NCBI GenBank assembly: GCA_039619475.1
Contig: CM077116.1
Coordinates: 1,612,001 to 1,676,000, forward strand
Direction: 5' to 3'
From: Icerya purchasi
Lineage: Eukaryota; Arthropoda; Insecta; Hemiptera; Monophlebidae
DNA length: 64,000 nucleotides
The position numbers and the translations under genes were made by a program. The notes under the pieces were generated by a model, which did no database searches, had not been told where the DNA came from, and worked only from the letters and a program-made list of their open reading frames with translations. Within the stretch, counting starts at the first letter, position 1, and every line of letters begins with the position of its first letter. Below, one piece after another: positions 12,401 to 24,055 of this stretch.

Positions 12401-12945
12401 TTTTTTTATATATTAGACCAAGCGTTATCCTCCGTAGATGAAAAATTTAATTTATTGAATAATCACAATGACGTGTTTAATTTTTTATTTAATTTAAGTG
12501 ATGAGCAAGATCAAAGACGATTAAGAAGTAGCTGTCATCGTTTACCGGAGAAATTTTCAGCAAATGATTCATTGGATATTAACGCCGATGATTTGTGTGA
12601 AGAAATTATGTCATGTCAGCCATTTTTCAAAAAATTCAATAATGATGTGGTGAAAATTCTTGAATTTATATATTCAAACAATTTGACAGCTGTATGCCCT
12701 AACATTACCATAGCATTACGAATTATGCTAACTATGCCAGTTACAGTAGCAAGCGCGGAATGGTCCTTTTCTAAATTAAAACTAATAAAAAATTACCTGC
12801 GCTCCACAATGAGTCAGGAAAGATTAACAAATTTAGCAACAATATCCATAGAGGAGGCCATACTAGACCATATAGACATACATGAAACTATTAAAGATTT
12901 CACAAACAAAAAAGCGAGAAAAGTGGAAATATTATAATTTAAGTA
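9457..12945 (+). mobile_element. hAT element (ZMYM1/TTF-finger type)
   Basis: The left end is placed at 9457, where CAGGGCCGCGCC gives the CAGGG/CAGGGCC terminus common in hAT elements. Just inside is a hairpin (arms 9472-9481 and 9492-9501, loop 10 nt). About 590 bp of leader precedes the first transposase exon. I cannot find the matching inverted terminus (GGCCCTG-like) or an 8-bp target duplication downstream, so the right end is undetermined; 12945 simply follows the stop codon. The 3' end may be deleted or too diverged to see. Confidence 0.7.
10048..12937 (+). pseudogene. hAT transposase, two exons, one stop in exon 1
   Basis: Exon 1 runs from ATG 10048 to 10267, with a GTATGT donor at 10268. 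The intron ends in TTTAAG (acceptor AG 10612-10613). Exon 2 (10614-12937) joins in phase and is open for over 770 codons. Exon 1 carries a TGA at 10081-10083, then SGYQNVIRKRKQEEERNK and KISEYF, a usual basic N-terminus for this group. Counting from 10637, exon 2 holds a TTF-type zinc finger (C94, C96, C97, H125, H131). It also has likely catalytic D272 (ILDCTPDVSH) and D343 (GQGYDNGSN), the CASHSLN motif (371-377), and the C-terminal dimerisation block with E708 (ASAEWSFSKLKLIKNYLR). The family cuts and pastes DNA in the nucleus. The single stop means this copy would not give full-length protein unless it is read through or started internally. The exon structure is my inference from splice consensus and frame. 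Confidence 0.85.
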
Positions 12946-13099
12946 TGTTTATATTCTTGCAAATGTTAGACTCTTGTTGTTGTTTTTTAAACATAGCATA
13001 CGTAATAGTCATATTAGTATTATTATTATTAGAAAAATGTCAGATCCTTTGTTATTAATATTTAAGTATAAAATTCTTTGTATTGGTTACAAATGGGCA

Positions 13100-14070
13100 A
13101 TTAGCTGATATGAAAATGTAACATTCTTGCATGAGGATTGTTACTTTCATTCCCTGTTGGGTATTTCGGGAATTCATGTTGGCTATAGTGTTGGCTAGTG
13201 ATTCTTTCTTGCCGTTTCTATCGGGGTTTATAAGCACTGATTTTCGCAAACTTTCTGAGGGCTTAGTTCGTTTTGGCGTTACAGGATTTCCTTTAATAAT
13301 CTTACATATTTTTTTTTCCACTTTGCCGACCTCTGCTATCGTCCCGAATTATTTTTTCTATCTTAATTTTCAACATTTTTTCCACGGGAAATCTACGGTA
13401 CTATCCTTATACTTCCAGATTTTAACGTTTTGGAATTTTTCCTTCCTTTCGTTCTACCTTTATAGTTGAATTGATAATTATCCTACGGTTCATTATTTTC
13501 ATTTCCTCTGAATACCCTTCTATCAATCATTTTCTTACTTCGCGAGTATCTTCAGTTCATTTGTTCTCCCTATCACGATTATTCCTGCAACTTTTTTCCA
13601 TTCGATTTATGTTGATTTACTGCATAGGTTCCTAGATGTTTGTGAATCAGTAGTAAAACGGCTACATTCTTTGCTCTGGTTGCTACTTTTTCTCAGTTGT
13701 GTTTTTAAAAAATCCTGTGCTCCGAATCGCTATCGTCATGTAAAAATTTCCAATTCAGATTTTGGCCAGATATGTGCGCTTCCTCCTTTTTCGATAATAA
13801 TCATTCATTTCATCGGTCTGTTCAACCTATACTTCTTTCTAATTCCCATTTCCTTCAGTTTCCTCTACTTTACCATTCTGTTATGGTCCTCACTCATTGC
13901 CTAAATTCTTAAACCATACTATCTTTTTCAAGTCTTCACCTTCCTTTCCATTTTATCTTCTCCAATCGAATAATACTATTGTCTGTGATACTACTCGTGT
14001 GCTTTTTGAGCTTTTCACTCCTTTCGTTCAACGTTCTGTTCTGTAATGCCATCTGCTGAGTGAATTTAAA
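13100..14070 (+). pseudogene. I-like LINE remnant (RNase H and C-terminal domain)
   Basis: The plus strand is pyrimidine-rich like the other I-like copies. Around 13430-13530 it reads FPSFRSTFIVELIIILRFIIFISSE in shifted frames, matching the RNase H segment FCTIFTAELMAILRFIIYIFS of the copy at 59.8 kb; the complementary strand matches 17.70-17.80 kb at base level. Near 13970-14040 SNNTIVCDTTRVLFELFTPFVQRS corresponds to the family's CDADHIFFECP-LxNERS block. Many frameshifts are present, so exact ends are uncertain, and 13100-13320 is only weakly attributable. Confidence 0.55.
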
Positions 14071-14079
14071 TTTTCGAAA

Positions 14080-15474
14080 ATTTCAAGCTGAAGCGAATGG
14101 TGGAGGTGGCATCGTTAAACAACCTTATAGCACGCGTATGCTTATAAGTTTGATTTTGTTACTCGACGGAGATTGATGCAGCATAGGAATCTGCCGAAGC
14201 GATTGTTTTTGGCATGTTGTCTTGCTTACAACTTTTTTTTCTTTTTCTTTTATGGCCTGAACGAAAACTGTTCCTTTAGCCAACAAATGCTTGCAACTTC
14301 TTTCAGAAGCCAAGGAAAGTGCGCGCGAATTAACGGAGAAAAAATAGGAGGAAATAATAACGAGTATGCGTAACAAAAGTAACATGGGCGAGTTTTACAC
14401 AATTTGTATATGAGTTTGGGGCATCAGTCTTCGCAAAAAATTTCAAATTTTCCACGGAAAAAATAATCTGACAACAAATAATCACACAAAACGTGATAAG
14501 AAAATCTGTCGCAATTTTTTAACTGGTACCCGGTCAAAAGATATGTTCATGTCAAAAAAAAAAAAAGAATTATTATTAATTTTTATGCGGGAATCGAGAA
14601 ATTTTAAATGCTGGTCACGTGAACCGGTTGATTTTTTTTGCGAGCATCGATGCATTCCTTACTTATACGATTCGATCTAAGTAAAGAACTATAATAATTT
14701 TTTTTTTTAAATAAATTTATTCAACTTAAAAAATAGCCAAATAAGATCGAAAATCAACAAATAGGTGTGCTTTCTTCAAAATAAGAACGCCAAGGCTAGA
14801 GATAAAACCGATGCGCGTAAAGCAACGTGCTGAGATTGAAATCGTTAGTTATTCATTGTGTACCGATATAGGTATAACGATCATCATTACCACAGCTGTC
14901 TGATCAGAACGATCCGGTTATTTCGCTTATGTTTCCCTATTATGTTTTAATCTTCGTATTCTTCTTATCACACTTCATGCGTCATTTTATGCGAGTTATT
15001 CTCGATATTCTTCATCCGTTTTAATTGTAGTTATGTTTTGTTATTTTCCCTCGACATCCTCCTTCTTTCCTCTGATGGTTTCAACTGCTATATAGCCTAC
15101 AACAACAAATTAATAATGAAATAAATAATAAAATCAACGTTCGGTTACCATAGCTAACACTACCATCATGTAGTTTACGAACACTGGTAGAACAATTTAT
15201 ACAGTAAACAAAACGTCCTACGTCACATTTGTTTGATATCATTCGTTCTGCGTTCTATCGTAAATTTTTTGACGCAGTGAAATTGAAATTACGTTCCAAG
15301 TTAACGTGCGAGCAAATGTAGATTCGATTTGTAGTTACCGAATTTTATGTAATCTCCGATGAGCACTAACGTGCACCGTTGCTGCCCAGACGAACATCAT
15401 ACATGGTACTATTTTTGCGCATTCGTTTTATTTTTTAACTTTTCTCGTCGTCATTCGATATTGTTTATTTGTTT

Positions 15475-15505
<31 letters not shown>

Positions 15506-16330
15506 TACATTGCAAAATAAATTACTTATTATTTAACTAGATGCAGTCGTAGAAAATTAATCGTTTAACGAAATTATTTTTAATTACAGTGGTAAACTTA
15601 AAAAAGAATATTGATAGAGGTTTGAAATATTTGAATAAAATTCTTTTATTCATTCGCGTAGTTGTATTATAACAATTATCATACCCCGAAACACATATAT
15701 TATTGTTCCTTTGAGAATTTATTAATTCACCCAGTGTAGATGCCCGATGGGTCAAACGGACCGACAATTCACAAATGTCCTATATAAATCTTATTTATTT
15801 TTTGTATGAGGTAAAATTTAGCCACTTTCAATATCATATACCGGTGGAAAAAATGAAAGAAACAAAAAAAAATAATCCTAAATTTCATCATTTCTCTTAT
15901 TACTATTACTATTATTATTATTATTATTATTGGCACATGTACATTACTGTTGCGAACTATAATATTATTGTATACTTTTTATCTGTTTTCAGTTTTACGC
16001 CAAAAGCGACTGTTTTAGTTATTTTAATTATTCTTCTGGAAGTGTTATTGATTTTGTTTTTTCAGTCAATTTTGTTATACGTTCACGCAGTATTTTTTTG
16101 ATTTATCTTATTTCACCTTATTTTGTTTCATACATTTAACTTATTGTTGTTTATTTATTTGATATATTTTCATTGTATTGCCACAGAAGATTTTATTTGT
16201 TGATTTATTTACTTTTTTCTGTTTTTGTATTTTCTTTTATTTTGGTTCGACTATTCACGCTAAGATACGTATTGGTGGACTATTGTATCAATAACAATAG
16301 TAATAAATGATTAGATTATTATTATTGTTA
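14080..16330. other. No gene recognised; microsatellites
   Basis: Contains a (TTTA)n array (15463-15504) and a (TTA)n array (15896-15932), short A/T homopolymers, and small open frames without family motifs. I see no gene. Confidence 0.5.
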
Positions 16331-16339
16331 TTATTATCA

Positions 16340-16870
16340 TTGCAGTATAATTATGTATTCCATTTGAAATTCTATCTAATCCAGCGGCTACTTTATTTTT
16401 AAGATTTTTAATAATTACTGTTATTTCTTCGTCCATTATTTTGTAGAATTAGTACTTTAAAATGTAGGCGTAAAAGGATTTGTCTTTAAATATAATTTAT
16501 CGCTTATTAGTTAGACTTTTTCTTCATCTCTAGTCACGAAATTAGCCAATTTAGGAATTTCCACGCTTGTCTTTTTATTTACTAAAATTTTATATTTTAA
16601 TCCGAAAGTCGTTTTTTCATTTCTAGTTCTCTCCATCTTTTTCTCTTTAGCTTGATTGATCGTGTGTATTTATATTGCTTAAAGTTTTCTCTATAACTAA
16701 TGAAGTATGTTTGCTGAATTTTTATGTTTACAATATTTTTTATACATAATTTGTTAAGTAGATTTTTCTTATATTGTAATTCTAAATTCCACCCATAAAT
16801 TGCTGCTTTTATCTTTACCATCACAGAATTATGTACCATTGCGGTGGCATGCCAACATTTCACAACCAGC
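16340..16870 (-). pseudogene. Two small LINE RT fragments
   Basis: At 16440-16350 (minus) the reading MDEEITVIIKNLKNK then AGLDRISNGIHNY resembles the N-terminal RT start (K-APGxDxI). At about 16860-16600 (minus) IYGWNLELQYKKNLLNKL resembles the post-RT segment of R1-type LINEs. The order is wrong for one element, so these are probably pieces of two copies. Assignment is by motif memory only. Confidence 0.35.
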
Positions 16871-17009
16871 AAGGTGCAAAAACGTAAATCATCCCTATAC
16901 ATAGAGAAGCCTATATACATTCACACATGCACTTACATGTTTGGAAAAGTTACTAGTAATGCTTCATCCTAATCTACATAATTACCGATATTTGTTACTT
17001 TTTGGGGGG

Positions 17010-17890
17010 CGGGGCTCGTCAACCGGGGATCTTTACCCAGAAACAATTAGAGAAAGAAGGAGTCAATTATATCTCGATAAGGTCAGATATTGTTAGGAGG
17101 AAGGAACAAATAATAGGAACGATCTGTAGAGAGGGAAAAGATAGGACATAAGAGGCGCAATATGGAGTAAGAAGACCAAGCCGCAGCAAACTGCGGTAGA
17201 AATCAGAACACTCGGCAGAAAGAGATAAACACTCAAAGAACACATCGTCCGCATTGCAAACATGCTCTTCGTTTGAGTAGAGAAGACAATATGAAGAGGC
17301 AACCAACGAAAAACAGCAGGAAGGCAACAGAGAATGGTTAAGGTACAAGCGAATAATGGAAACAACAATACGAAGTGAAGGAAACAAAGAGAACCACGGA
17401 TTAGCAGGAAGACTAGGTTGAACAAACAGATAAAAAGAAACGATGGAATTTTTTTAAACAAGAAGTGAGAAGAGGCAGCAACCCGAGCCGAAGGATCCTC
17501 CATTTCATTACCGAAGATGCCCGAATGACTAGGGACCCATAGCAAATCAATTCGAATGGATCGAAGGGAAGAAAGAACGTGGATAAATGAGCGTATGCGG
17601 AGTATGATAAAATCACAGGAATGATCAGGTAGGGGAGAATGAATTGAAGGGCTGTAATGGAGTCAGATACAATCAACAATTTAGAGGAAAGGTGATTGGA
17701 GGAAATGAAAATAATGGAACGTAGGATAGCCATCAATTCGGCAGTAAATATGGAACAAAAAGGAGACAAGCGAAAAGATTCTGAAAAGCCAAAATCTGGG
17801 AGGATAAAAGAGGCACCTCAACCACCCAGTCTCTTCGAACCATCTATAAACACGGCTGCAGGCGAAGGAAATTGAGAATTGATAAAACTG
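17010..17890 (-). pseudogene. I-like LINE, RNase H to 3' end
   Basis: The minus strand shows the RNase H residues in order but in several frames: VFIDGSK near 17850, FCSIFTAELMAILRS (17765-17720), LLIVSDSITAL, then LWVPSHSGIFGNEM (17545-17500). The C-terminal block CNADDVFFECLSLSAE and LLTPYCASYVLSFPS follows (17270-17130). The 3' end at 17012-17039 is the family's terminal motif. Frameshifts make it non-coding, and it is 5'-truncated just upstream of RNase H. Confidence 0.8.
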
Positions 17891-18269
17891 TAAAATTCCT
17901 ATGTATCAAGTATAATAAAATATATTGGTTAAAATTCAATCGGATAATTTAATATAATCCTAATAATAACCATAAACAATAAAATCAAAAAATAAAATTT
18001 TAAGTAAACAAAATCCACGGAAGTAGAACTTCGTGGTTGGCATTCCTGTGGGCTTAAACTAGCAAACGGTAACGTTTCAAGTGTTACAATAAAGATTATA
18101 AGTACAAATTTTATATCGCAAGAAATTACGTATAGTGAAAAAGCATATAAATATAAAAAAAAAAAAAAATGAAAGAAAATACGGTAACCTATTATTTTTT
18201 TTATTTTTTATTTTTTTTGTGGATGCGCCAGCGGCATTGACCCAACAACAAGACTACTAAGCTAAAAAA

Positions 18270-20465
18270 CTAGATAACTAGGCGGTCCGAAATGGACGCA
18301 ATAAAGGACAGCAGTGCGGACACCACAGAAGATGAAGGAAAGGAGAGGATAAAGGAAGAGTTATAGGGAGTAGGGAGACCTAATGACAAGAGCTGACTGT
18401 ATAAAAGGGAGCGTTCATTACGAAGAGCAGGACACTCGAAGAAAATGTGATCAGCATCACATGTACGAGGAGGATCACAATCGTGAAGAGAACAATCAGA
18501 AGAAGGCGAATGAGCAAATCGAAAGCGAGAGGAGGGGAGAAGAGAATTATTGATCCGGAGACGAATTAGGGAGACAATAGAAGAGCGACGACCGAAAGGA
18601 GTAGAATGGAACCAAGACAGAGAACGAGGAATCGACTGAATAAAACGGTAATGCGAATGACGATTAAAAAATAGGGAAGGATAAATATCCCGCCAAAGTC
18701 TGGCGTGATTGGAGGTGAATAAGGAAAGGATATCTGAAGAAGGGAAATGGTTGAGGAATGAATCAAGGCGACCAACAGAACGAGCCAAAGAATCGGCTAC
18801 GTCATTGCCATCAATTCCAGAATGACTGGGGACCCATAAAAAATCAATAAGAATAGAGCGGGATGACTGCAGAGTGGAGGTAAGAGAACGAATTGAGAGA
18901 ATAATACTATCAGAGGAATGTGAAGGAGGAGAGGATAGGGCTTGAAGGACACCCTTAGAGTCTGAAATAATGAAGAATTGGAAAAGATCGCTTAAAGAGG
19001 TAATAAAAGAGATAGCCTGAAGGATGGCGATCGACTCGGCAGAAAAAATAAAGCAGAAGGAAGGAAACCGGAAGCACTACGAATACCGAAACGACGGAGC
19101 AGTAAACGCACCACCCACGCCGTCCTCGCTCCTGGAACCATCAATGAAGATCAATACATGAGCAGTAAAAGAGGAATTCAACAAATGAAGAAATTCATTG
19201 TTGACTGCACCGTGAGAGAAGGAATTGGCTCGAAGTGTGAGAGAGGAAAATTTGATAGGCTGCCATAGGCTATTGAAGTCATGAAAGAAGTACGGGAGAG
19301 TATTGTAGGAAGGGACAACAGGATAAAAATTAGAAAGACGGGTAGCAATGAGCGACAGAATTGAGATTTTATGAGGAGAAAAACGCCAGCGGTTTTTGAT
19401 ATATAGATAGGAGGAAATAAGTTTGGACGAGGAGATGGGAAGCCGTTTAATTAAGAAGCGATACCCAAGCTGAGAACGGCGAATAAACAGTGGTTGGGTA
19501 ACCGACTCTGATAGAACTGCGGGAATGGGAGAGGATTTGAAGGCTCCAATGCACAAATGGAGGCAAGAGTTCCGGATCGCGTCAAGTTTAGAGAGGAGAG
19601 ACTTAGAGGAATTACCGTAAATAAAGGAACAATAGTCAAGCTTGGAGCGGATGATGGCTTTGAAAAGAATTAGAAGAATAAACGGATCGCCTCCCCATCT
19701 GAGAGGAGAGAGAGATTTAAGGAGATTAAGTCTTTTAAGACAGGATTTGTAGAGAAAATTAATGTGTTCATGGAATGTGAGGCGGCTACTCAAAAAGAGG
19801 CCAAGATAGCATATGGAATTGACGACGGGGATAGGAATACCAGATATAGTGATGCGAGTTAGAGCTCGGTTAAAGAGGCGGAGAGAAAAAAATGATACAA
19901 GACGACGTAGTAGGAGAAAGGGAAAGGTGAAGACGAGAAAGGGATTATTAAGACAAGACAGCGAATTGTTCAACTCATCAATAGCGGCGAACAGATTGTC
20001 ACAGGTGGAATAGACCAAAATGTGGTCAGCGAAGAGGAGGGAGGTAGAAGGAATAGGAAGAGAAGCGATATCAAAAGAGTAGATATTAAAAAGTGTAGGA
20101 CTCAGACAGGAACCCTGTGGGAGCCCACGATAAACGCATCTGGAGGAGGAAAGGGAGAGAGAAGAAATAAAAAGAGTTATTTTCTTGAAGAGGTTGATTA
20201 TGAGAATGACGACGACGGGAGGGAGGTTAAGAGAAAATAGTTTGGAACCCAAAGAGGGAAGATGCACATTATCAAAGGCAGAAGAGACGTCCACAAAGGA
20301 GGCAACGGTGAATTTTTTAGTTAGGAAAGACTTATAAACATCTGAAAGGAAATAACTAATGCAATCAACCGGACCAAGCCCAGGGTGAAAACCAAACATA
20401 TTAGGAGGGACTAGATTATTGTGCTCCAGCCACCGCACGAGACGATTGTTAATCAAACCCTCCAA
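18270..20465 (-). pseudogene. LINE ORF2 C-terminal half: RT, RNase H, Cys/His block
   Basis: One frame from 20465 to 18270, broken only by a TAG at 19077-19079. RT motif A is ASFVDVSSAFDNV (D59 of this frame) and motif B is LPQGSCLSPTLFN (115-127). Motif C reads LFADHILVYS, so the second Asp of the FADD box is His148 (codon 20024-20022). RNase H starts LIFIDGSRSEDGVGGAF (D442) and continues after the stop with FIFSAESIAILQ, FIISDSKGVLQ and WVPSHSGIDGNDVADSLARS. The C-terminal block CDADHIFFECPALRNERSLL is the family hallmark. RT synthesises cDNA at the nick and RNase H removes the RNA. The missing Asp alone would be expected to abolish RT. Confidence 0.9.
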
Positions 20466-21532
20466 AAATAATTCTTTTTGGCGGACTTAAGGATGAAACA
20501 AGCTTTTGCGTTGGCTTCTTTGTGGGCTAGGAAGATGGACATAGAGGAATGAGAGCGGAAAGCTTTAAAGGTAGCAGAACTTTTTTGGAACGCTGCTTTA
20601 CACTTTTCGTTCCACCAGAGTGAGGAATCATACGAAGAAAAGCGACTGCGCGTGCTGGTAATAGGAGGAGAAGATGCGGAGAGAGCAGAATTTAGCATTC
20701 TAGTGAAAAAATCGTAACGGGAGAATGGATTAGGAACATCAGAAAAAGAAGGGAGCGAGGAATCCACCAAGAAACGAAATTTAGCCCAATCAGTTTTAGA
20801 AAGGAGCCAACGGGGAGATTGAAGGGGCTTGAAAGACTTGGGAGGGAGTACGTCATTAAGAGTGAGCAGAATGGGGACATGATCGCTGCCAAAAGTGCCG
20901 TCGAGAGTCCTCCAGGAGCATAAGAGACCAAGATTAGGAGAGGAAAAGGAGAGATCAACTGAGCTTGAGGAAGAAGGTTGCTTGAAGAGAGTAGGGGACC
21001 GATCATTAAGTAGAAAAAGATCATGATCCAAGATGAGATTTTCAAGAATCGAACCATTAGGATTATTTCCAGCGCAGCGTCAAAGAGGAGAGTGAGCATT
21101 CCAGTCGCCTCCAATGATGAAGGGACCAGATAAAGATGAAAGAAATGAGATAAGAGGAAGATTTGAGAGGCTGGAGTTAGGAGGGTTATAAACGCAAGCA
21201 ATATGTAAAGGATTAGGAAGAAGATTCAAAAGAGAAATGTGAACCATGTTAGAAAGATTAGGATAGGGAGGAGGAAGACATGGGATATCGTGCGATAGGT
21301 AGGATTGATCGTATCTAATAAGAATGGCGATGCCACTGTAACCATCCACACAATCTGACCGAACTAAAGAATAGCCTTTGAAATGTAGAGACGAGGAGGA
21401 TTTGAGCCAAGTTTCGGATAACAACGCCACATGGATATTATAGAGGTCTAATAAACCCTTTAAACTTAATTTGTCAGCTTGTAAGCTACGACAGTTCCAC
21501 TGCAGGATGTTCAAAGCATGAGCACGCGACAT
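20453..21532 (-). pseudogene. LINE ORF2 N-terminal half: AP endonuclease
   Basis: Opens MSRAHALNILQWNCRSLQ with the N (NILQWNCRS) and E (LLSETWL) motifs of the AP-like endonuclease that nicks target DNA for target-primed reverse transcription. SGIAILIR, ACVYNPPN and IIGGDWNAHSPL follow. A TGA at 21080-21082 replaces the Trp expected after HSPL. The frame then continues through LENLILDHDLFLLND and SDHVPILL (the SDH motif). It ends at SAKKNYFWRV, where about 100-odd residues of linker and early RT are missing compared with the relative at 29.0-29.8 kb. Confidence 0.85.
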
Positions 21533-22323
21533 GCTATCTAGGATACAAGAAAATTAGAATAGGATAGAAAATGAGGGCAGGAGCGAGAATGAAATAATAG
21601 AAGTAGCTATAAAAGAAGAAAGAGAGGTTAGTAAATAAGAAGCGAGCACATAGGCGCACTTCCAACTTGAGGAGGAGAAAGGAAGAACAAGGAAACTGAA
21701 GACGAAAGAAGTCCTGCCCGCCACAATATGCGGGCCAATTTGCCGGACCTTTTCTATTCGTATCAATTTGGTATAATCCAAAGCGCAGGGAGAAGTACCT
21801 GCACGAACATGGTTGTCGACCAGTTTGTAGGTATCCTCACCTAAAGGGACAATTATACCTCCGTATAAACATATTAAACGACATGAGCACAGAGGCATGT
21901 CTAGTGTTTCTGAAGCGTAAGTAAGTCGTTATCCTTGGCTAACACGAGGGAAAGGGGAGGGAGAGAAAGACAAGGAGAAGGCAAAATATGCCTTACGAGG
22001 AATGGACGTAATTGGATAAGAAAGAAGAAAGATTGTCAAGGAAAGAAGAGGAGGCGGCTATGTTATGAGAAGCGAGGAGTTCCATGATTGCAGCGGAAAG
22101 ATTAGTGATATTAAGAGAGGAGTAATTGGGGGAGGAATTAGGAATCAGAGAAAGTTGCTGGAAGACAGCGAAGAATTCAGCTGAGGGGAATCTTCACGAT
22201 TCAAGACGCAACTAACAGATGGAGAACAGGAGTAGAAGGAGGGGATGGCGGGAAAGTGAGGGAGAGAGGGAGAGGCTTGGAATGCGATTTCGATTTAGGA
22301 GATTTATGAAAAGTAGGAGAAAT

Positions 22324-23720
22324 TTAGGAGAGGGGGAAAAACAATTTATTAATTTTAGAAGAAGAGGCTTGAGAGGAAGAAGAGGCTGCGGCACGATTAG
22401 CATAGGAAAAGGCTTGAGAGACGACACTAGAGGATTTATATTTGGCGGCTTCTTGAAACGATATATTCTCGAACGCCATAATTCTTTTAATATCCTTCTG
22501 TCTAAGCCACTCCGGGCAGGCACAATCGGACGAGCTATGGCAACCTTTGCAGTTGCGACAAATAGGAGGTTCCTGGAGGTTGGGACATTCCGAAGAGGGA
22601 TGTCTGGAAGCACAGTGTGAGCAAACGGGATGAGACCTACGACAATGGGGCGCAATATGTCCAAAAAGGAAGCATTTAAAGCACTGAGTGGGAGAACGGA
22701 CACTAGGGGAAACGGGAAAACGAAGTTTGTAAATTGATACAAACTCCTGGAGGAACGACTTAGCGAATTTAAGTTCGACACTCCTGGTGGGAATTTTTTT
22801 TCCATCGTAAGAGCGAAAGATACGGCGAACTGCAAATACTAGGATAGAGGAAACAAGCCCCTCTTTAATTTCGTCTTCGGAAAAGGAAGGAAAAATTCCA
22901 GAGATAACGCCCATACTAAACAGAGCATTGGTGGGAATATACGCGATAAGATTGTTGGTCTGAAAAAACGAGGAATTGTTCAGAAAATCATTCGCCACAG
23001 AAGCAGAGAGAAACAACCGAGATACGCCCCCTGCCCTGGGGAATGATGTTCGAAAAGGAAGTTGAGATTTTGCAGATGAGCCTAGCCAGAGCCCAACGGG
23101 TGCAAATTCCCGATGTTCTCGTCTAGGGTGGAGTTTTCGACAAAAACTTTAAAGGGACCAGGATGATCGGAAGGAAAAACATTAACAAGATCTTTACTAA
23201 TATAATTCTGTTCCATACTTTTGTGGTATGTTATAAATCTTATTGAAAAGTAAATAAATACACTTTAAGCCACAAAAATTGTTATTTTAAATAATTAAAT
23301 AACAATTTTTGTGGCTTAAAGTGTATTTATTTACTTTTCAATAAGATCTTTACTATTATTATTGTTATTATTGGTGGATAAAATGTTGTTGTTGTTGATG
23401 TTGTTATTACTATTATCATTATTATTGTTGTTGGTATTATTATTATTATTATTATTGTTATTATTACTACTACTAGCGATATTAAAGTTTTCGACTGTTT
23501 TAATCGCACAGATGTTATTATTATTATTAGAGAGGTTGGGCACGTCAGGTTGCGAAAGCCGCAGATTCTTGTTTGGTAGAATCGTTGATGGCGAGAGAGG
23601 GCTGGATTGCTTACGCTTTGTGGCAGTGTCAACCTCCATTAGATTCAGCGACATGTTCGCTTTATTGGTGTTTGCATCTTTGGAGGAGGCCGCAGGGCGG
23701 CCCCCACTAGACAAGCTCAT
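22324..23720 (-). pseudogene. LINE ORF1 (gag-like nucleic-acid-binding protein), broken
   Basis: The start ATG at 23720 opens MSLSSGGRPAASS, followed by a poly-Asn tract (repeat of AAT/AAC triplets) up to NNSKDLIEK, a stop at 23331. A palindromic insertion (23200-23342) separates this from the continuation SKDLVNVFPSDHPGPFKVFV (23199-23140). The frame then shifts twice, giving LARLICKISTSFSNIIPQG and then FLSASVANDFLNNSS ... LIAYIPTNALFSMGVISG. The C-terminal half carries zinc knuckles: CFKCFLFGHIAPHC, CSHCASRHPSSEC and CRNCKGCHSSSDC. ORF1 proteins bind the element RNA in the retrotransposition particle. This copy cannot make the full product. Confidence 0.8.
23200..23342 (-). mobile_element. 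143-bp palindromic insertion with 13-bp target duplication
   Basis: Arms 23237-23287 and 23297-23347 are perfect 51-bp reverse complements around a 9-nt loop. The string AAGATCTTTACTA occurs at 23187-23199 and again at 23343-23355, bracketing the insert as a 13-bp direct duplication inside LINE ORF1. The palindrome overlaps the right copy by a few bases. On the minus strand the palindrome comes first, then a tail of about 37 nt. The same architecture is seen at 60948-61234. Class is inferred (Penelope-like inverted terminal repeats) and not proven. Confidence 0.7.
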
Positions 23721-24055
23721 CGGTCAAGCAAATCAAAATGAAATATACGCGAAATGGAAAGAAAAGAATTTAAAAAAATAAATCGCTATACTAATTGGAA
23801 TAAATAACAGTAATCTAAAAATTCGGAAAGCGTCTAAATAATAGTTAAATACGACTACGAAGAGATAATAAATGAAACGATCTCACCGGTCTGCCGGAAC
23901 AACTGATTATCGATCTGATAACGCGATAACGAGAACGCAAGCGCACACGAGATAAACATACGACATTTAGAACTATTTGAAATGATATGATTAATAAGAG
24001 GATTGCTGTGAGTCAAACAATTTTGAAAAAATTTCTTTGCCAAAGAAAGTGCACC

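Larger units (their letters stand above)
18192..23800 (-). mobile_element. Nearly full-length I-like LINE (ORF1 + ORF2, A-tail)
   Basis: Read on the minus strand: a 5' region beginning somewhere near 23.8-24.0 kb, an Asn-rich ORF1 with three zinc knuckles (23720-22324), a spacer, ORF2 with AP endonuclease, RT, RNase H and a C-terminal Cys/His block (21532-18270), a 50-nt 3' UTR (18219-18269) and an A-rich tail (plus-strand T runs 18192-18218). The domain order EN-RT-RNase H with a CCHC ORF1 places it in the I group. It is dead: ORF1 is frameshifted and interrupted by a palindrome, and ORF2 has two stops, an internal deletion and a lost RT catalytic residue. The 5' end and a target duplication could not be fixed. 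Confidence 0.85.

Noticed and set aside
13055..13321. 88-codon minus-strand basic frame
   Set aside because: No family motif; it lies opposite a likely plus-strand LINE remnant.
19813..20240. Plus-strand Arg/Lys-rich frames
   Set aside because: Antisense of the LINE RT coding strand; the composition is a by-product of its TTC/TCC-rich codons.
23237..23347. Hammerhead ribozyme in the shorter palindrome
   Set aside because: No CTGATGA or GAAA core in the right arrangement on either strand.
23362..23781. Plus-strand Leu-rich open frame
   Set aside because: Antisense shadow of the poly-Asn triplet repeat of LINE ORF1 on the minus strand.
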